DNA from: DASWHR01 sp035541035
GTDB taxonomy: Bacteria > Actinomycetota > AC-67
Assembly: GCA_035541035.1 (NCBI GenBank)
Contig: DATLFO010000232.1
Location: 1-13,660, forward strand
Length of the DNA stretch: 13,660 nucleotides
Reading direction: 5' to 3'
This document shows, piece after piece, positions 13,186 through 13,660 of the stretch. A program made the position numbers and the translations under genes. Position 1 is the stretch's first letter, and the number at the start of each line of letters is the position of its first letter. The notes under the pieces were generated by a model that worked only from the letters and a program-made list of their open reading frames with translations, had not been told where the DNA came from and did no database searches.

Positions 13186-13660
13186 TGGCCCAGCAGCGCC
13201 AGAAGGCTGCCGTTGATCCCGAGGAAGCGTCGGCGATCCAGCAGCTGTGGGACCGGTTCAAGGCATCCGGCGACGAGGACGCACGCGAGCGCCTCATCAT
13301 CCACTACTCGCCGCTGGTCAAGTACGTCGCCGGCCGTGTCTCCGTCGGCTTGCCAAACACCATCGAGCAGGCGGACCTGACCAGCTACGGCATCTTCGGG
13401 CTCATCGACGCGATCGAGAAGTTCGACCCGAGCCGCAACATCAAGTTCGAGACGTATGCGATCAACCGGATCCGCGGCGCGATCATCGACGAGCTTCGCG
13501 CCGTGGACTGGATTCCGCGCAGCGTGCGCTCCAAGGCGCGCGAGGTCGAGCGGGCGCTCGCCGTCGGTGGGCGGACGGTGCAGCTCGCTCTGGAGCTCGG
13601 CGAGCGCCCGCTCGACCTCGCGCGCCTTGGAGCGCACGCTGCGCGGAATCCAGTCCACGG
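13185..13660 (+). CDS. whiG: RNA polymerase sigma factor WhiG/FliA type, 3' end lost in a foldback
   Basis: Sigma-70 family factor of the WhiG/FliA/SigD group; WhiG starts sporulation in Streptomyces, while relatives drive motility genes. The start is ATG with GGGGAGG (13171-13177) 7 nt upstream, overlapping the xerC stop. Region 2 is clear: ERLIIHYSPLVKYVAGRVSV, EQADLTSYGIFGLIDAIEKF, IKFETYAINRIRGAIIDELR and VDWIPRSVRSKAREVERALA (residues 107-126). From 13564 the frame stays open but no longer resembles a sigma factor. The expected continuation, ELQSELHRPPTD, is encoded on the opposite strand of 13564-13597. Residues after 126 are therefore very probably artefactual, and regions 3 and 4 lie outside the window. 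Confidence 0.92.
   Translation, partial: MAQQRQKAAVDPEEASAIQQLWDRFKASGDEDARERLIIHYSPLVKYVAGRVSVGLPNTIEQADLTSYGIFGLIDAIEKFDPSRNIKFETYAINRIRGAIIDELRAVDWIPRSVRSKAREVERALAVGGRTVQLALELGERPLDLARLGAHAARNPVH
13501..13660. repeat. Perfect 63-bp inverted repeat with 34-nt loop at the right edge (chimeric foldback)
   Basis: Bases 13501-13563 are the exact reverse complement of 13598-13660; the loop is 13564-13597. The repeat covers conserved whiG coding sequence and ends at the last base of the window. The loop and right arm read as WhiG only on the minus strand, showing that the right part is an inverted copy of the same locus that reaches 34 nt further downstream. Confidence 0.95.

Noticed and set aside
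13146..13658. Minus-strand frame that begins MDWIPRSVRSKAREVERALA and looks like part of a sigma factor
   Set aside because: Not a second sigma gene. It is the inverted copy of whiG made by the foldback at the right end, followed by antisense whiG.
13501..13660. The long inverted repeat as a biological element (terminator, cruciform, recombination site or transposon end)
   Set aside because: It lies wholly in conserved whiG coding sequence, ends exactly at the window edge, and its loop is coding only in the inverted direction, all of which fit an artefact better.

Overview
The window is a 13.66 kb piece of a high-G+C bacterial chromosome, almost certainly from an actinobacterium (Actinomycetota). 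The gene order ftsY - ffh - rpsP - khpA - rimM - trmD - rplS - lepB - lepB - rnhB - DUF2469 - yraN - comM - dprA - xerC - whiG is the classic actinobacterial arrangement. DUF2469 and WhiG point the same way. Spacings, small inserted genes and a divergent DprA suggest a lineage outside the well-studied Streptomyces/Mycobacterium groups, but the class cannot be fixed from the sequence alone. No CRISPR array, insertion sequence, phage gene, tRNA or rRNA was seen.

Layout. (1) 2-2580: the two SRP-pathway GTPases, FtsY (5' end missing) and Ffh. (2) 2581-3144: a break in the usual ffh-rpsP linkage, holding a short tandem repeat and an opposite-strand gene for a small exported six-cysteine protein. 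(3) 3145-4878: a tight rpsP-khpA-rimM-trmD operon for 30S assembly and tRNA modification, with a 49-nt rpsP/khpA overlap. (4) 4879-7462: a promoter, rplS with a long Ala/Pro/Glu-rich tail, and two tandem type I signal peptidases. (5) 7463-9001: rnhB, DUF2469, an easily missed 36-residue membrane microprotein, and yraN. (6) 8998-11453: comM and dprA, DNA-uptake/recombination genes that overlap their neighbours. (7) 11454-12140: an exported protein of unknown function with its own promoter and terminator. (8) 12156-13660: a promoter, xerC, and the start of whiG.

Functionally the window couples protein export (FtsY, Ffh, two signal peptidases), translation (S16, L19, RimM, TrmD, KhpA), DNA handling (RNase HII, YraN, ComM, DprA, XerC) and a developmental/motility-type sigma factor. 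Several genes start 5-10 nt after a TANNNT hexamer, often as GGTANNNT, which suggests widespread leaderless or nearly leaderless transcription.

The most striking structural signal is technical rather than biological. The last 160 bases form a perfect 63-bp foldback with a 34-nt loop. The loop encodes the true continuation of WhiG only when read in reverse, so the right end is very probably a chimeric (template-switch or assembly) artefact and WhiG is genuine only to about 13563. A weaker 11-bp foldback sits at the left end. Apart from three unrecognised small proteins (2661-3041, 8445-8555, 11547-12092), the genes are conserved housekeeping genes, and I found no convincing new multi-gene system.
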